64,000 bases of DNA from Pontiella agarivorans (GTDB lineage Bacteria > Verrucomicrobiota > Kiritimatiellia > Kiritimatiellales > Pontiellaceae). The stretch covers positions 1,116,001 to 1,180,000 of the forward strand of contig NZ_JARVCO010000010.1 of assembly GCF_034531395.1 (NCBI RefSeq), in the 5' to 3' direction. Below, in pieces: positions 34,396 to 43,710 of this stretch; position 1 is the stretch's first letter, and every line of letters starts with the position of its first letter. A program made the position numbers and the translations under genes. The notes beneath the pieces were generated by a model. The model was not told the origin of the DNA. It searched no databases and saw only the letters and a program-made list of their open reading frames with translations.

Positions 34396-36204
34396 ATGAA
34401 CGACCTTAGTTTAATTCGGAATTTCTCGATTATCGCCCACATCGACCACGGAAAGTCGACGCTGGCTGACCGTATGCTGGAGCTGACTCAAACGGTTGAG
34501 CAACGTAAAATGAAGGAGCAGTTGCTCGACTCCATGGATCTGGAGCGGGAACGCGGCATTACGATCAAGGCTCATCCGGTGACGATGAAATATACGGCAA
34601 AGGATGGGAAAACCTATACCTTCAATCTGATCGATACCCCCGGACACGTGGATTTTTCCTATGAAGTTTCGCGCAGTCTGCAGGCGTGTGAAGGCGCGAT
34701 TCTGGTGGTGGATGCTGCGCAGGGTGTGGAAGCGCAGACTGTTTCGAACACCTATCTGGCATCCGACAACGAACTCGAAATTCTTCCGGTACTCAATAAA
34801 ATCGAGATGCCCAATGCGGATATCGATGAGGTTTCGCAGCAGATTGAAGATATTCTGGCCATTGATGCCACCGAGGCATTGCAGATCAGTGCCAAAAAAG
34901 GGATCGGCATTGAAGCGGTACTGGAGGCTGTGGTGGAGCGTTTTCCGCCGCCGATACCGGCTGCGGATAAGCTGACGCGCGCACTTGTTTTTGATTCTAA
35001 ATATGATGCGTTCCGTGGCGTGGTGGTATATATGCGCCTCTTTTCCGGGGCCTTGAAGGCCGGCGATAAAGTCCGGGTGATGAGCACCGGTACAGACTAT
35101 GAAATCAAGGAAGTCGGCGTATTCACGCCGGAGATGGAAAAGTGCAAAATTCTCGAAGAGGGGGCTGTGGGCTATGTGATTGCCAATATGAAGGATGCCT
35201 CGGAAATCCAGATTGGCGATACGCTTACACGGGCAAAGAATCCGGCCGAAGATCCGTTGCCCGGTTTTAAAGAAATCCATCCGATGGTTTTTTCGGGCAT
35301 TTATCCGGTGGAAACTTCGGATTATGAAAAGCTCGGGGCGAGCATGGACAAGCTGCGCTTGAACGATGCATCGTTTACTTTCCAGGCGGAATCCTCCATC
35401 GCGCTCGGTTTCGGCTTCCGGTGTGGTTTCCTCGGTCTGCTACATATGGAAATCATCATGGAGCGCCTGCGGCGTGAGTTTAACCTCGATATTATATCGT
35501 CTTATCCGAACGTGGAATACCGGGTGGTGCTGAAAAACGGTGAGGTCAAAGAGGTGGATAATCCGATGTATCTGCCGGATCCGTCGTTGATTGAGCATAT
35601 TGAAGAGCCGATGATCAATGCGACGATTATCTGTCCGACGGATTATATGGGCGATATGATGGCGTTGATTATGGATAAACGCGGTCAGATTGTGAAAACC
35701 GATTCCATTGATGGAACGCGTGTGATGCTGACCTGCCACATGCCGCTGAATGAAGTACTGATTGATTTTTATGACAGGCTGAAGACCATTTCGCGCGGTT
35801 ATGCGTCGATGGATTATGAATATGCCGACTATCAGGAGTCTGAACTGGTGCGGATGGATATCATGATTCACGGCGAGGTGGTGGATGCCTTTTCAAGTAT
35901 TGTTCACCGCTCGAAGGCGGAATACCGCGGGCGGCAGATGTGTAAATCGTTGCTCGACGTTATTCCGCGTCAAGCCTTTGCGGTCGCGCTGCAGGCTGCT
36001 GTGAACGGCAAAGTGATTGCCCGTGAAACGATTCGTGCCTACCGAAAAGATGTGACGGCCAAATGTTACGGCGGCGATATTTCCCGAAAGCGCAAACTGC
36101 TCGAGCGCCAGAAGGAAGGGAAGAAAAAGCTGAAGGCTATCGGTAAGGTGAATATTCCGCAGGAGGCCTTTATTGCCGTTCTGAAAACCAATAATAACAA
36201 GTAG
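34396..36204 (+). CDS. lepA: Elongation factor 4 (LepA), ribosome back-translocase
   Basis: A 602-residue translational GTPase. G1 AHIDHGKST, switch II DTPGHVDF, G4 NKIEMPNAD (the LepA-type variant of NKxD), then EF-G-like domains and the LepA C-terminal domain ending in ISRKRKLLERQKEGKKKLKAIG and VNIPQEAFIAVL. It recognises stalled ribosomes. The ATG at 34396 gives the standard N-terminus MNDLSLIRNFSIIAHIDHG. lepB follows 106 bases later, as in many bacteria. Confidence 0.97.
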   Translation: MNDLSLIRNFSIIAHIDHGKSTLADRMLELTQTVEQRKMKEQLLDSMDLERERGITIKAHPVTMKYTAKDGKTYTFNLIDTPGHVDFSYEVSRSLQACEGAILVVDAAQGVEAQTVSNTYLASDNELEILPVLNKIEMPNADIDEVSQQIEDILAIDATEALQISAKKGIGIEAVLEAVVERFPPPIPAADKLTRALVFDSKYDAFRGVVVYMRLFSGALKAGDKVRVMSTGTDYEIKEVGVFTPEMEKCKILEEGAVGYVIANMKDASEIQIGDTLTRAKNPAEDPLPGFKEIHPMVFSGIYPVETSDYEKLGASMDKLRLNDASFTFQAESSIALGFGFRCGFLGLLHMEIIMERLRREFNLDIISSYPNVEYRVVLKNGEVKEVDNPMYLPDPSLIEHIEEPMINATIICPTDYMGDMMALIMDKRGQIVKTDSIDGTRVMLTCHMPLNEVLIDFYDRLKTISRGYASMDYEYADYQESELVRMDIMIHGEVVDAFSSIVHRSKAEYRGRQMCKSLLDVIPRQAFAVALQAAVNGKVIARETIRAYRKDVTAKCYGGDISRKRKLLERQKEGKKKLKAIGKVNIPQEAFIAVLKTNNNK

Positions 36205-36310
36205 AGGTGATTCCCGCTAATGGTCGTTGATTTTCCCTGATTTGTTTCCATTGTGAAAAAATCAGAATTTGTTATTCAATGCGGGTTAGTGGGTTAGAAC
36301 TGAGGTTCCA

Positions 36311-37432
36311 ATGATTGGATATTTTGCAAAACGCAAGCTGAAGAAGCAGCTGAAGGAATATCTGCATATGGCGCGGCATGCGCGTCACATGCGTGAGGAT
36401 ATTGCCGACCCGGCCGATCTGGCTGCATTGATTGAGGCCGAGGCCGTCGTGCTCGAGATACAAAAGACCGGCAAAGGCGATGTTGAACGCGCCGTCCAGA
36501 CGCTGGAAGAAGCGGCGAACCGGGTTTATCCATTTGCCCGGAAAACTCCGATGATGGAGTGGACTGAAACGTTGATTGTGGCCCTCGGAGCCGCGATGGC
36601 AATCCGGGCATTTTTCTTTCAACCCTTTAAAATTCCGACGGGGTCGATGCAGCCGACGCTGAATGGCATTACGGTGGAACAGCAGGCTGAACCGGGGCTT
36701 TTTGATAATCCGCTGACAAAATTTCCTAAATGGCTGATCACCGGTACGTCGTATAAAGAGATTCGTGCTAAAGCCTCCGGGCGTTTCATGCAGCGGAATG
36801 TGCGGGGTGATCGCGATAAAATCATTATCACGATCGGAGGAAAGGAGCATAAATTTCCGAGCTATCTGCAGGAGGAGCTGCGTCGGCAGATTGCGGAGCG
36901 CAGTGCCCAGCAGCGGACCAGTGAGCCCTACTACAATGAAGGGGATGTCATTGTTGCGGCGAAAGTTATTGCCGGGGACCATATCCTGGTGAATAAAATG
37001 AAATATAACTGGATGAAGCCGGAGCGGGGTGACATTTCCGTGTTTTCCACGCGCCATCTGGATCATCCGCAGATCCGGAAGGATAATTTCTACATTAAGC
37101 GCATGGTTGGGCTGCCCGGCGAAAAAATCCAAATTCAGAACCATCGTCTGGTTGCTGACGGTGAGGTGGTGTCGGAACCGCCGATGTTTGAAACCATTGC
37201 CACCGATCCGAAATACAGCGGGGGGCACAGCACTACGCCGGGGTCCCGGTTGGAAACGGCCGATGATTTTATCCAGTTAGGTGAGGATGAATATCTGATG
37301 ATGGGCGATAACACCAAGCCGAACATGAGTCTCGACGGCCGGTTTTTCGGTGGTGTTCCTCGTAATGATTTCCAGGGACCGGCCATTTTTGTCTACTGGC
37401 CCTTCCGTGATCATTGGGGTGTTGTGCGCTAA
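36311..37432 (+). CDS. lepB: Signal peptidase I with an internal insertion
   Basis: A 373-residue type I signal peptidase. Catalytic Ser112 in IPTGSMQPTL just after a membrane helix, general base Lys263 in NFYIKRMVGLPGEK, and the C-terminal box GDNTKPNMSLDGRFFGGVPR. The N-terminal ~75 residues are a charged cytoplasmic helix. Between the Ser box and the GDHILVNK strand there is an unusual ~100-residue insertion rich in charged residues. It removes signal peptides from exported proteins at the periplasmic face. A TTCCA-N4-TTGGAt near-palindrome overlaps the start region. Confidence 0.93.
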   Translation: MIGYFAKRKLKKQLKEYLHMARHARHMREDIADPADLAALIEAEAVVLEIQKTGKGDVERAVQTLEEAANRVYPFARKTPMMEWTETLIVALGAAMAIRAFFFQPFKIPTGSMQPTLNGITVEQQAEPGLFDNPLTKFPKWLITGTSYKEIRAKASGRFMQRNVRGDRDKIIITIGGKEHKFPSYLQEELRRQIAERSAQQRTSEPYYNEGDVIVAAKVIAGDHILVNKMKYNWMKPERGDISVFSTRHLDHPQIRKDNFYIKRMVGLPGEKIQIQNHRLVADGEVVSEPPMFETIATDPKYSGGHSTTPGSRLETADDFIQLGEDEYLMMGDNTKPNMSLDGRFFGGVPRNDFQGPAIFVYWPFRDHWGVVR

Positions 37433-37540
37433 CTGATAAAAATGAGGGATTTGCGGGTTGACTTCAAAATCCGCTTCGCTACTATCCCAACCTCTTTTCC
37501 CGAACTGCGGGAACGAATTTGTTAAAACGGAGTATTTGAA

Positions 37541-37804
37541 ATGCCGAATCTTAAAAGTGCTAAAAAAAGAATGCGTCAGAACACGGTGCGCCGCGACCGC
37601 AATGTGCAGGTCCGTACCCGCATCAAAACGGCGCGCCGCAGCATGATGGAAGCATTGGAGGCCAAGGACGCAGAGGCAGGTACTGCCGCACTGAAATCCT
37701 ACAGCTCCGTGCTCGATAAAGCGGCTAAAGCGGGAGTGATCAAAAAGAACACTGCAGTCCGCCGAAAAACCAATGCTGCAAACAACCTGCGTAAGATTGC
37801 TTAA
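37541..37804 (+). CDS. rpsT: 30S ribosomal protein S20
   Basis: 87 residues, very basic, beginning MPNLKSAKKRMRQNTVRRDRN and ending NNLRKIA, the S20 pattern. Binds 16S rRNA early in 30S assembly. Followed at once by a dispersed palindrome and a strong terminator. Confidence 0.96.
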   Translation: MPNLKSAKKRMRQNTVRRDRNVQVRTRIKTARRSMMEALEAKDAEAGTAALKSYSSVLDKAAKAGVIKKNTAVRRKTNAANNLRKIA

Positions 37805-37825
37805 GTAATCTTCCAGTGTTTGGAA

Positions 37826-37854
37826 AAGGCCCGCCTTGAGCGGGCTTTTTTTTT
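37826..37854 (+). terminator. Intrinsic terminator of rpsT
   Basis: GCCCGC/GCGGGC stem followed by nine T residues. It sits directly after a TTCCA-N4-TTGGAA palindrome at 37811-37825. Confidence 0.92.
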
Positions 37855-37933
37855 GGAAGAAACGTTCTCGGTTCCGGAAGCAGGTTTGCGAGCGGGCGGG
37901 TGTTGGCGCTGAATATCTGAAGTTGAGTGAGTA

Positions 37934-38100
37934 ATGCCCTGTTTGATTACTTCTCGGTATATACTTCGTCGTCCAGGATCTCCGAAGTTTCACCTCGGAG
38001 GACCCAGGGAAACACGGAGGAAGGATTCTGTGTTCTCCGAGTTCTCCAGCGGAGCGGGTGGTAAAAATATACCCGTATGTTTTAGCAGGTGGTATAGCAG
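37934..38100. repeat. CACGGAGG/CTCCG-type debris between rpsT and the lptE-like gene
   Basis: About 170 non-coding bases with several short CTCCG/CGGAG inverted pairs (for example around 37980-38005 and 38015-38060). It resembles the dispersed ACGGAGGA-rich intergenic repeats of many environmental bacteria. No gene seen. Confidence 0.4.
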
Positions 38101-38110
38101 GCGAGGAGTG

Positions 38111-38629
38111 CTAGTTCCACGCTTCGATCAGGTCATCGAGCATAAATTTAGCAATTTCATCCGCTGCCGGGGGCAGAGCGTTGCGCTTTGAGGTGGTGAG
38201 ATCGCTGGTGAATGAAAAGGTGGATTCACCGTAAGTTGCTGAGCTGGCGATCACTTCGCCGGTATCGGTGCTGCGCAACTCGGCCTTGCCGGTGATACGC
38301 AAGCGATAGAGGTCTGGTGTGGTGCGCTGGCCTTCTTCGGTTTTATAGGCGATGGGCTGTATGTTGTATTTGGTCAGCGTAATTTCCACGACGGCATCGG
38401 CCTGTTCAACCTGATTAACCAGTTTAATACGGCCGTCAAACTGAAGGCGGTTGCGCATGGCATGCGTTACCTGAGTTTCAATTGCGGGTTCGGAGGTGTT
38501 GTTGATGACCGGGGCCAGTGCTGCCGAATTGATTCCTGCGTGGGTTGTGCCGCCCAATTGGTAGCCCATGCAGCCGCTGAAAAGCAGGGTGCTGGTGAGG
38601 GTGCCGGTCAATAGTAGTCGTCTCTTCAT
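38111..38629 (-). CDS. lptE: LptE-like LPS assembly lipoprotein
   Basis: A 172-residue lipoprotein (MKRRLLLTGTLTSTLLFSGC, lipid Cys followed by MGYQLGG). The early GYQLGG and LAPVINNTSEPAIETQVTHAMRNRL are the pattern of LptE (PF04390), which plugs the LptD barrel for lipopolysaccharide insertion. An in-frame ATG at 38641 exists, but the one at 38629 has GGATGA before it. It sits alone, opposite to serA. Confidence 0.8.
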   Translation of the reverse strand: MKRRLLLTGTLTSTLLFSGCMGYQLGGTTHAGINSAALAPVINNTSEPAIETQVTHAMRNRLQFDGRIKLVNQVEQADAVVEITLTKYNIQPIAYKTEEGQRTTPDLYRLRITGKAELRSTDTGEVIASSATYGESTFSFTSDLTTSKRNALPPAADEIAKFMLDDLIEAWN

Positions 38630-38751
38630 AAATTCATCCAAATAAGGGGTGAAAACTGTGCCGGAAAAATGAAAATTGTCAAAGCTTGATTCCGGCGGGA
38701 AGCCTCCTTAGTGTCAGCCGCTCATTTTTCAAACCAAACCGAGAGGAAATA

Positions 38752-40329
38752 ATGAAAAAGGTACTGATACCAACTAAGCTGAATGCGGTGGCCCGCGAAA
38801 CCCTGGAAGCCCACGGCGGCTACAATGTTGTGCAGGATGAATCGTCAGACCTCCGTTCTCTCGCATCCGAACATTCCGATGCGCATGCTCTGATTGTGCG
38901 TTCCGAAAAAGTGACGGCGGAAATTATCGATGCCATGCCCTCTCTGAAAGTGGTTATCCGGGCCGGTGCCGGCTACAATACCATTGACACGCGTTATGCC
39001 CGCTCCAGAAATATTGATGTCATGAATACGCCGGGTGCCAATGCCAATGCGGTGGCTGAAGAGGTGATTGCATTGATGCTGGCCGATGCGCGCCACGTGA
39101 TTCCTGCTGATGAATCCACCCGGTCAGGAAAATGGGAAAAGAAAAATTTTATGGGCAAAGAGATCACCGGAAAAACCGTGGGCATTGTCGGGTTCGGCGC
39201 CATCGGTCAGTTGGTGGCCAAACGACTTGCCGGTTTTGAAGTTAAGGTTCTGGCCTACGATCCCTTCCTTTCCGCTGAGCGTGCGCGTGATCTGGGGGCG
39301 ACGTCTGCGGAGCTGACTGAGATTTTTGAAAAGTGCGACTACATCTCGCTTCATATGCCGGAAAATGATGAAACGCGCGGCATCATCAATAAAACACTGT
39401 TCGCCCGCATGAAAAACGGGGCTACAATCATCAATTGTGCACGCGCCGGTATTCTGAATGAAGACGATCTGCGTTCGCTGAAAGCCGACAAAGGGATCCG
39501 CTTCCTGAACGATGTGTATCCGAAGGATGAAGCTGGCGATAAGCCGATTGCCGATATTGCGGATATCATGCTTCCGCATCTGGGGGCCAGCACCGTTGAG
39601 GCAAACTGGAATGCCGCGCATCGTTCAGCTACCCAGCTGATGGGTTATGATGATAAAGGGATTGCCTCCTATGTCGTCAATCGTGATGTGCCGATGGGGC
39701 TCGATAAGGCCTATTCCGAGCTCGCTTTTGCCTTGGCGCATGCCTGCCGCGGAATTGCCGGCGGAAACAAGCAGATGAAGTTGATTGAAACCAGCTTCTA
39801 CGGGGATCTTGCCAACTTTGGCGATTGGCTGCTGGTGCAGATTGTGGCGGCTCTTTCCGATGGATTCGACCGTTCGCTCGGTTTTGACGCGGCCTTGGAC
39901 TATCTGAAGGAAATGGGAGTTGAATATTTCAATCGCGATGCTGATACCTCCAAAGGGTACGGAAATTCCATTACCGTGGATGTAACGACCTCTGTGGATG
40001 CTTCGCTTTTTCAGCGTATCAGTGTCCGCGGAACGGTGGCTGAAGGTAATATGATGATTTCGCGCATAAATGATTTCGATAAGCTCTATTTTGAGCCGAT
40101 CGGAACCTGCGTCATCTTTATCTATAAAGACCGGCCGGGCGTCATCGGTCAGATCGGCCGGGCACTGGCGGATGCGGGGCTGAATATTTCTGACATGCGT
40201 AATCCGCATGATCCCTCCGGCGAAAATTCACTGGCGCTGATGCGCATCAGCGAAAAGGCCGACTGCGAAGTAATTGATAAGATTGCTGAGCAGATTGATG
40301 CACTCCATGCCTCCTGCATTACGTTCTAA
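38752..40329 (+). CDS. serA: D-3-phosphoglycerate dehydrogenase
   Basis: A 525-residue NAD-dependent enzyme starting serine synthesis. Rossmann motif GIVGFGAIGQ; catalytic Arg in NCARAGIL, Glu in VYPKDEAGD and His in LPHLGAST. Then an intervening domain and a C-terminal ACT domain (CVIFIYKDRPGVIGQIGRALADAGLNISDM) for feedback by serine. The ATG at 38752 follows AGAGGAAAT; an in-frame start at 38686 has no such site. Confidence 0.95.
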   Translation: MKKVLIPTKLNAVARETLEAHGGYNVVQDESSDLRSLASEHSDAHALIVRSEKVTAEIIDAMPSLKVVIRAGAGYNTIDTRYARSRNIDVMNTPGANANAVAEEVIALMLADARHVIPADESTRSGKWEKKNFMGKEITGKTVGIVGFGAIGQLVAKRLAGFEVKVLAYDPFLSAERARDLGATSAELTEIFEKCDYISLHMPENDETRGIINKTLFARMKNGATIINCARAGILNEDDLRSLKADKGIRFLNDVYPKDEAGDKPIADIADIMLPHLGASTVEANWNAAHRSATQLMGYDDKGIASYVVNRDVPMGLDKAYSELAFALAHACRGIAGGNKQMKLIETSFYGDLANFGDWLLVQIVAALSDGFDRSLGFDAALDYLKEMGVEYFNRDADTSKGYGNSITVDVTTSVDASLFQRISVRGTVAEGNMMISRINDFDKLYFEPIGTCVIFIYKDRPGVIGQIGRALADAGLNISDMRNPHDPSGENSLALMRISEKADCEVIDKIAEQIDALHASCITF

Positions 40330-40342
40330 ACGAAAAAACAGC

Positions 40343-40927
40343 ATGAAAAAAAAAGTTCCAGAGTTCGGAAACGCTGTGCGTCCCGGACTGCTGGAACTTT
40401 TTTTTGCCTTTCTTCGGATCAGTGCCGTAACGATTGGCGGCGGGTATGTGATGTTTCCGATGATGAAGGCCGAGCTGGCCGATGCCAAGGGGTGGGTTTC
40501 CGACGAAGAGATGGTGGATTATTATGCCCTTGGGCAATCGGTTCCGGGGATTATTGCAATGAATGTGTCCACGCTGATTGGTTTTCGGAAGCGTGGATGG
40601 GCCGGTGCAGCTTGTGCTGCGGCGGGCATGGCTGCGCCGTCGGTGGTGGTTATTCTGCTGGTTGCGGCCTTTCTTTCGCGCTGGTTTGATCATCCGTGGG
40701 TGCAGAGGGCGTTTTCCGGAATCCGTGCTGCGGTGGTGGCGTTGATTATTATGGCGGTCTGGCAGGTGGGTAAAAAGTCGGCGTCAAAACTTCCAGCCCT
40801 TGGAATTGCCGTCAGTTCTTTTGCTCTGATTGTTTTTGGAGGGCTGCATCCGGTGTTGCTGATGCTGTTTGGCGGAGTTCTGGGGAGTATCTTTTTTCGT
40901 AAAAATGTCGGTGGAGACGAATTGTGA
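40343..40927 (+). CDS. Chromate transporter, first half (short-chain CHR)
   Basis: A 194-residue membrane protein of the CHR family. FFAFLRISAVTIGGGYVMFPMM and GWVSDEEMVDYYALGQSVPGIIAMN are the CHR-domain signatures. Short-chain CHR proteins work as pairs encoded side by side. The true substrate may be chromate or another oxyanion such as sulfate. Confidence 0.88.
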   Translation: MKKKVPEFGNAVRPGLLELFFAFLRISAVTIGGGYVMFPMMKAELADAKGWVSDEEMVDYYALGQSVPGIIAMNVSTLIGFRKRGWAGAACAAAGMAAPSVVVILLVAAFLSRWFDHPWVQRAFSGIRAAVVALIIMAVWQVGKKSASKLPALGIAVSSFALIVFGGLHPVLLMLFGGVLGSIFFRKNVGGDEL

Positions 40928-41442
40928 GCATGCTGTTGGAGCTCTTTCATGCTTTTTTTGTAATCGGCTGTTTTTCTTTTGGCGGTGGTTACGCGATTCT
41001 CTCGTTCCTTCAGCAGGAAGTGGAGCGGCGCGGCTGGATGACCACGGAGCGCTTCGTGGATATGATTGCGATCTCGCAGAGTACGCCGGGGCCGATCGCC
41101 ATCAATATGGCGACGTTTGTGGGGTATGAAACCGGCGGCATTCCCGGAGCGTTGGTGGCCTCGCTGGCGGTGGCGCTGCCCGGTATGATGCTGATGACCT
41201 GTTTTGCGCTCTGTTTTTTTCATTTCTATGAGCGGCGCGGTGTGCAGGCGGCGATGAAAGGGCTGCGTCCGGCAGTGGTGGGGCTCATTGCTGCTGCAGC
41301 GTGGCAGATCGGGCGTGTTGCGGTGGTGAACTGGGTTGCGGCGGGGATTACGGTTGCGGCACTGGTTCTGATAGCCAAATGGAAAGTCAGTCCGGTATGG
41401 CTGGTGATCGGCTCAGCGATTGCCGGGATTCTTTTGTTTTGA
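40924..41442 (+). CDS. Chromate transporter, second half (short-chain CHR)
   Basis: A 172-residue CHR protein (FFVIGCFSFGGGYAILSFLQ, TTERFVDMIAISQSTPGPIAINMATFVGY), partner of the preceding gene. The GTG at 40924 overlaps the upstream stop by four bases, so the two halves are translationally coupled; an ATG at 40930 is the alternative start. Confidence 0.88.
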   Translation: MSMLLELFHAFFVIGCFSFGGGYAILSFLQQEVERRGWMTTERFVDMIAISQSTPGPIAINMATFVGYETGGIPGALVASLAVALPGMMLMTCFALCFFHFYERRGVQAAMKGLRPAVVGLIAAAAWQIGRVAVVNWVAAGITVAALVLIAKWKVSPVWLVIGSAIAGILLF

Positions 41443-41479
41443 GCTCCGGGCATGCTGCGGTCAGCCCGGCGGTCTGACC

Positions 41480-41959
41480 CTACGGGTTATTTTTCCGCTG
41501 CATCAGATCCGCGTCGGCGTCTTGGACGAGATCGGCCGAGGGCAGGGAGGCGACGCCGGCGGTGACGCTGGGGTGGTTTTGTTTGGCTATGACACGCTCA
41601 ACAAATTTCCAGGCATTGGAAGATCCGGTCTCAGGAAGGATTACGGCAAATTCATCGCCGCCGAAGCGACAGACGATGTCGGCGGCGCGAGCGGTCGAAT
41701 TCAGAGTATCCGCGAAGGCTTTGAGTGCGGCGTCGCCGGCAGCGTGACCGGAAGTGTCGTTAATCTGCTTGAAACGGTCTATGTCGAAAAGGATGAGACT
41801 GAGTTCCCTGTTGTAGCGCTGCGCGGCGGAGAGGTGGTCGTTCAGTGTCTCTTCGAAGTAGCGCCGGTTGTACAGGCCGGTGAGCCAGTCACGGGTGGCC
41901 TGCTTTGTGAGGGCGAGGATGGTGAGCCACAGTAGAGGGTTGTTTTCAGAATGATTCAT
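41480..41959 (-). CDS. Minimal GGDEF protein, putative diguanylate cyclase
   Basis: A 159-residue protein that is almost only a GGDEF domain: DWLTGLYNRRYFEE, FDIDRFKQINDTSGHAAGD, RxxD inhibitory site at 91-94 and intact GGDEF at 100-104. It should make c-di-GMP and be product-inhibited. The C-terminal end (after VTAGVASL) is shorter than usual. No sensor domain is fused; a short hydrophobic N-terminal stretch is present. It is encoded after, and overlapping (ATGA), a YdcF-like membrane protein that might provide localisation. Confidence 0.85.
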   Translation of the reverse strand: MNHSENNPLLWLTILALTKQATRDWLTGLYNRRYFEETLNDHLSAAQRYNRELSLILFDIDRFKQINDTSGHAAGDAALKAFADTLNSTARAADIVCRFGGDEFAVILPETGSSNAWKFVERVIAKQNHPSVTAGVASLPSADLVQDADADLMQRKNNP

Positions 41960-42609
41960 CAGGGGTGGAAAAACAGTTTAGCGTAGAGGTAAGCGATTGA
42001 TTCACCGATGACTTCGCGGACTCCTTCGCTGCACTTGTACCAGTCTTCCGGTTCATAGGCTGAGGGGGGCAGGCAGGTGATGCCGACGTTGTATTCGATG
42101 CCGAGAGCTTTTTGGAAAAGCATGCGGCTGCGGCGCCCGTGGGCGCCGACAGAGATCAGGTGAAGGTCGGTTTGCGGAAGATTGTGGGCGATGAGCGCTT
42201 CTCGGAGGGCTTCGGCGGATCTGTAGGTCCGGTCTTTTTTTGCTGAATCAGCGATCGTAACGATTATCTGTTCTTCGGGGATTCCCATTTTGCGAAGTCG
42301 CTGAGCGGTCATTTCGGGGTAGGATTTAAATTGCTGAATGTAACTTCCGGTTTCAATCGGTACACCGGTGCAGACGATTTTCTCGTAATCACCGCATTTG
42401 AATAGTTTGACAGCGTCATTGAGGGCGAGGTCGTGAATCCAGCCTTCAACGACCATAAGTCCTTTTTGTGGCGGGGATTCGGGGGATAGAAAGGGATAGA
42501 GGTTGCTGAATGCAGCAAAACCCAGCGTGAGAATTGCAGTTGCAATTAGTAGCCAGCCAAGCCATGTTGGACGTCTTCGGGGCCGAATGCTGGTGAGTAT
42601 GAGATGCAT
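41959..42609 (-). CDS. YdcF-like (DUF218/SanA-ElyC group) membrane protein
   Basis: A 216-residue protein with one N-terminal membrane helix (WLGWLLIATAILTLGFAAF) and a periplasmic DUF218-type domain: LMVVEGWIHD, YEKIVCTGVPIETG, then DRTYRSAEALREAL and ISVGAHGRRSRMLFQKAL. Relatives such as ElyC and SanA affect envelope integrity; the reaction is not established. Upstream of and overlapping the GGDEF gene. Confidence 0.75.
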   Translation of the reverse strand: MHLILTSIRPRRRPTWLGWLLIATAILTLGFAAFSNLYPFLSPESPPQKGLMVVEGWIHDLALNDAVKLFKCGDYEKIVCTGVPIETGSYIQQFKSYPEMTAQRLRKMGIPEEQIIVTIADSAKKDRTYRSAEALREALIAHNLPQTDLHLISVGAHGRRSRMLFQKALGIEYNVGITCLPPSAYEPEDWYKCSEGVREVIGESIAYLYAKLFFHP

Positions 42610-42670
42610 GCCGATTTATATAGCAGGTTTCCGGGCGGTGGAAAAACCGGAAACTTCTCACTTACAGGGG

Positions 42671-42697
42671 TTGACATGACCCGGGCCCTTCTATAAC
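42671..42697 (+). promoter_or_regulatory. Sigma-70-type promoter of rplM-rpsI
   Basis: TTGACA and TATAAC with a 15-base spacer, 48 bases before the rplM start. Both boxes are strong, the spacer slightly short. Confidence 0.6.
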
Positions 42698-42744
42698 TTC
42701 CCCCACCTTGTGTTTTTACCGAACAACGCTAGAGGACTATTTAA

Positions 42745-43179
42745 ATGAAAACTTTTATGCCCAAAGAGGCTGATGTTGTGCGCGACTGGTATGTTGTCGA
42801 CGCTGCCGACAAACCGGCCGGCCGTCTGGCTGTAGTAATTGCCGACGCGCTGCGCGGTCGCGATAAGCCCACTTACACGCCGCATGTTGACACCGGCGCC
42901 TTTGTTGTTGTGGTTAATGCTGATAAAATCAAGCTGACCGGCAACAAAGAGAATAATAAAATCTATCAGGACTATTCTGGATATTCCAGCGGCCGTACCG
43001 AAACAAAGGCCAAAGATATCCGTGAGAAGAATCCGGAACGCATCATCACCCAGGCCGTTAAAGGCATGTTGCCGGCAAACCGGCAGTCCCGTCAGACGCT
43101 CAAGCGCCTGAAGGTCTATGCCGGCGGTGAGCATCCGCACGCGGCGCAACAGGTGAAAGAACTGGCCCTCAACTTCTAA
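42745..43179 (+). CDS. rplM: 50S ribosomal protein L13
   Basis: 144 residues. VRDWYVVDAADKPAGRLA near the start and HVDTGAFVVVVNADKIKLTGNK are L13 signatures. In the usual L13-S9 operon. Confidence 0.97.
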   Translation: MKTFMPKEADVVRDWYVVDAADKPAGRLAVVIADALRGRDKPTYTPHVDTGAFVVVVNADKIKLTGNKENNKIYQDYSGYSSGRTETKAKDIREKNPERIITQAVKGMLPANRQSRQTLKRLKVYAGGEHPHAAQQVKELALNF

Positions 43180-43194
43180 GCAGGATAATTGATC

Positions 43195-43593
43195 ATGGCA
43201 AAAGATACTCTGACATTGGCCGCAACCGGACGTCGCAAGACTTCTGTTGCACGTGTACGCATGACTGAGGGTTCCGGTAACATTATCGTTAACGGTCTCG
43301 AGTCTGATAAATATTTCAGTACGGCTCTCCAGCAGGAACTGCTCAAAAAGCCGTTCGAATGCGCTGGTGTGGCCGGCAAATACGACATTATCGCATCCGT
43401 TAAGGGTGGCGGGAAATCCGGTCAGTGCGACGCCGTGGTTCATGCGGCTTCCCGTGCACTGGCAGGTTCTGACGATGAGCTGAAGGCGGTACTGAAAAAG
43501 GCCGGTTTCCTTACTCGCGATTCCCGCATGAAAGAACGTAAAAAACCGGGTCAGCCGGGTGCGCGTAAACGCTTCCAGTTCTCCAAACGTTAA
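43195..43593 (+). CDS. rpsI: 30S ribosomal protein S9
   Basis: 132 residues ending KKPGQPGARKRFQFSKR, the S9 tail that reaches the P-site tRNA. The ATG at 43195 follows AGGA; 15 bases separate it from rplM. Confidence 0.97.
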   Translation: MAKDTLTLAATGRRKTSVARVRMTEGSGNIIVNGLESDKYFSTALQQELLKKPFECAGVAGKYDIIASVKGGGKSGQCDAVVHAASRALAGSDDELKAVLKKAGFLTRDSRMKERKKPGQPGARKRFQFSKR

Positions 43594-43614
43594 TCGTTAC
43601 GGACTGCGAACGAC

Positions 43615-43646
43615 AAAAGCCTCCCGGAGCCGGGGGGCTTTTTTTG
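43615..43646 (+). terminator. Intrinsic terminator of rplM-rpsI
   Basis: AAAAGCC(T)CCCGG / CCGGGGGGCTTTTTTT hairpin just after rpsI. Confidence 0.9.
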
Positions 43647-43710
43647 TTTTCCAACCTTCGGAAAATCATTTTAATCCGCCTTCCAATCTATGGAAGTAAA
43701 GGAACAGAAC

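Noticed and set aside
37432-37541. tRNA or other stable RNA genes in the short gaps of the window
   Set aside because: I scanned the intergenic gaps for cloverleaf-like ends with CCA and GTTCRA arms and found none I could support.
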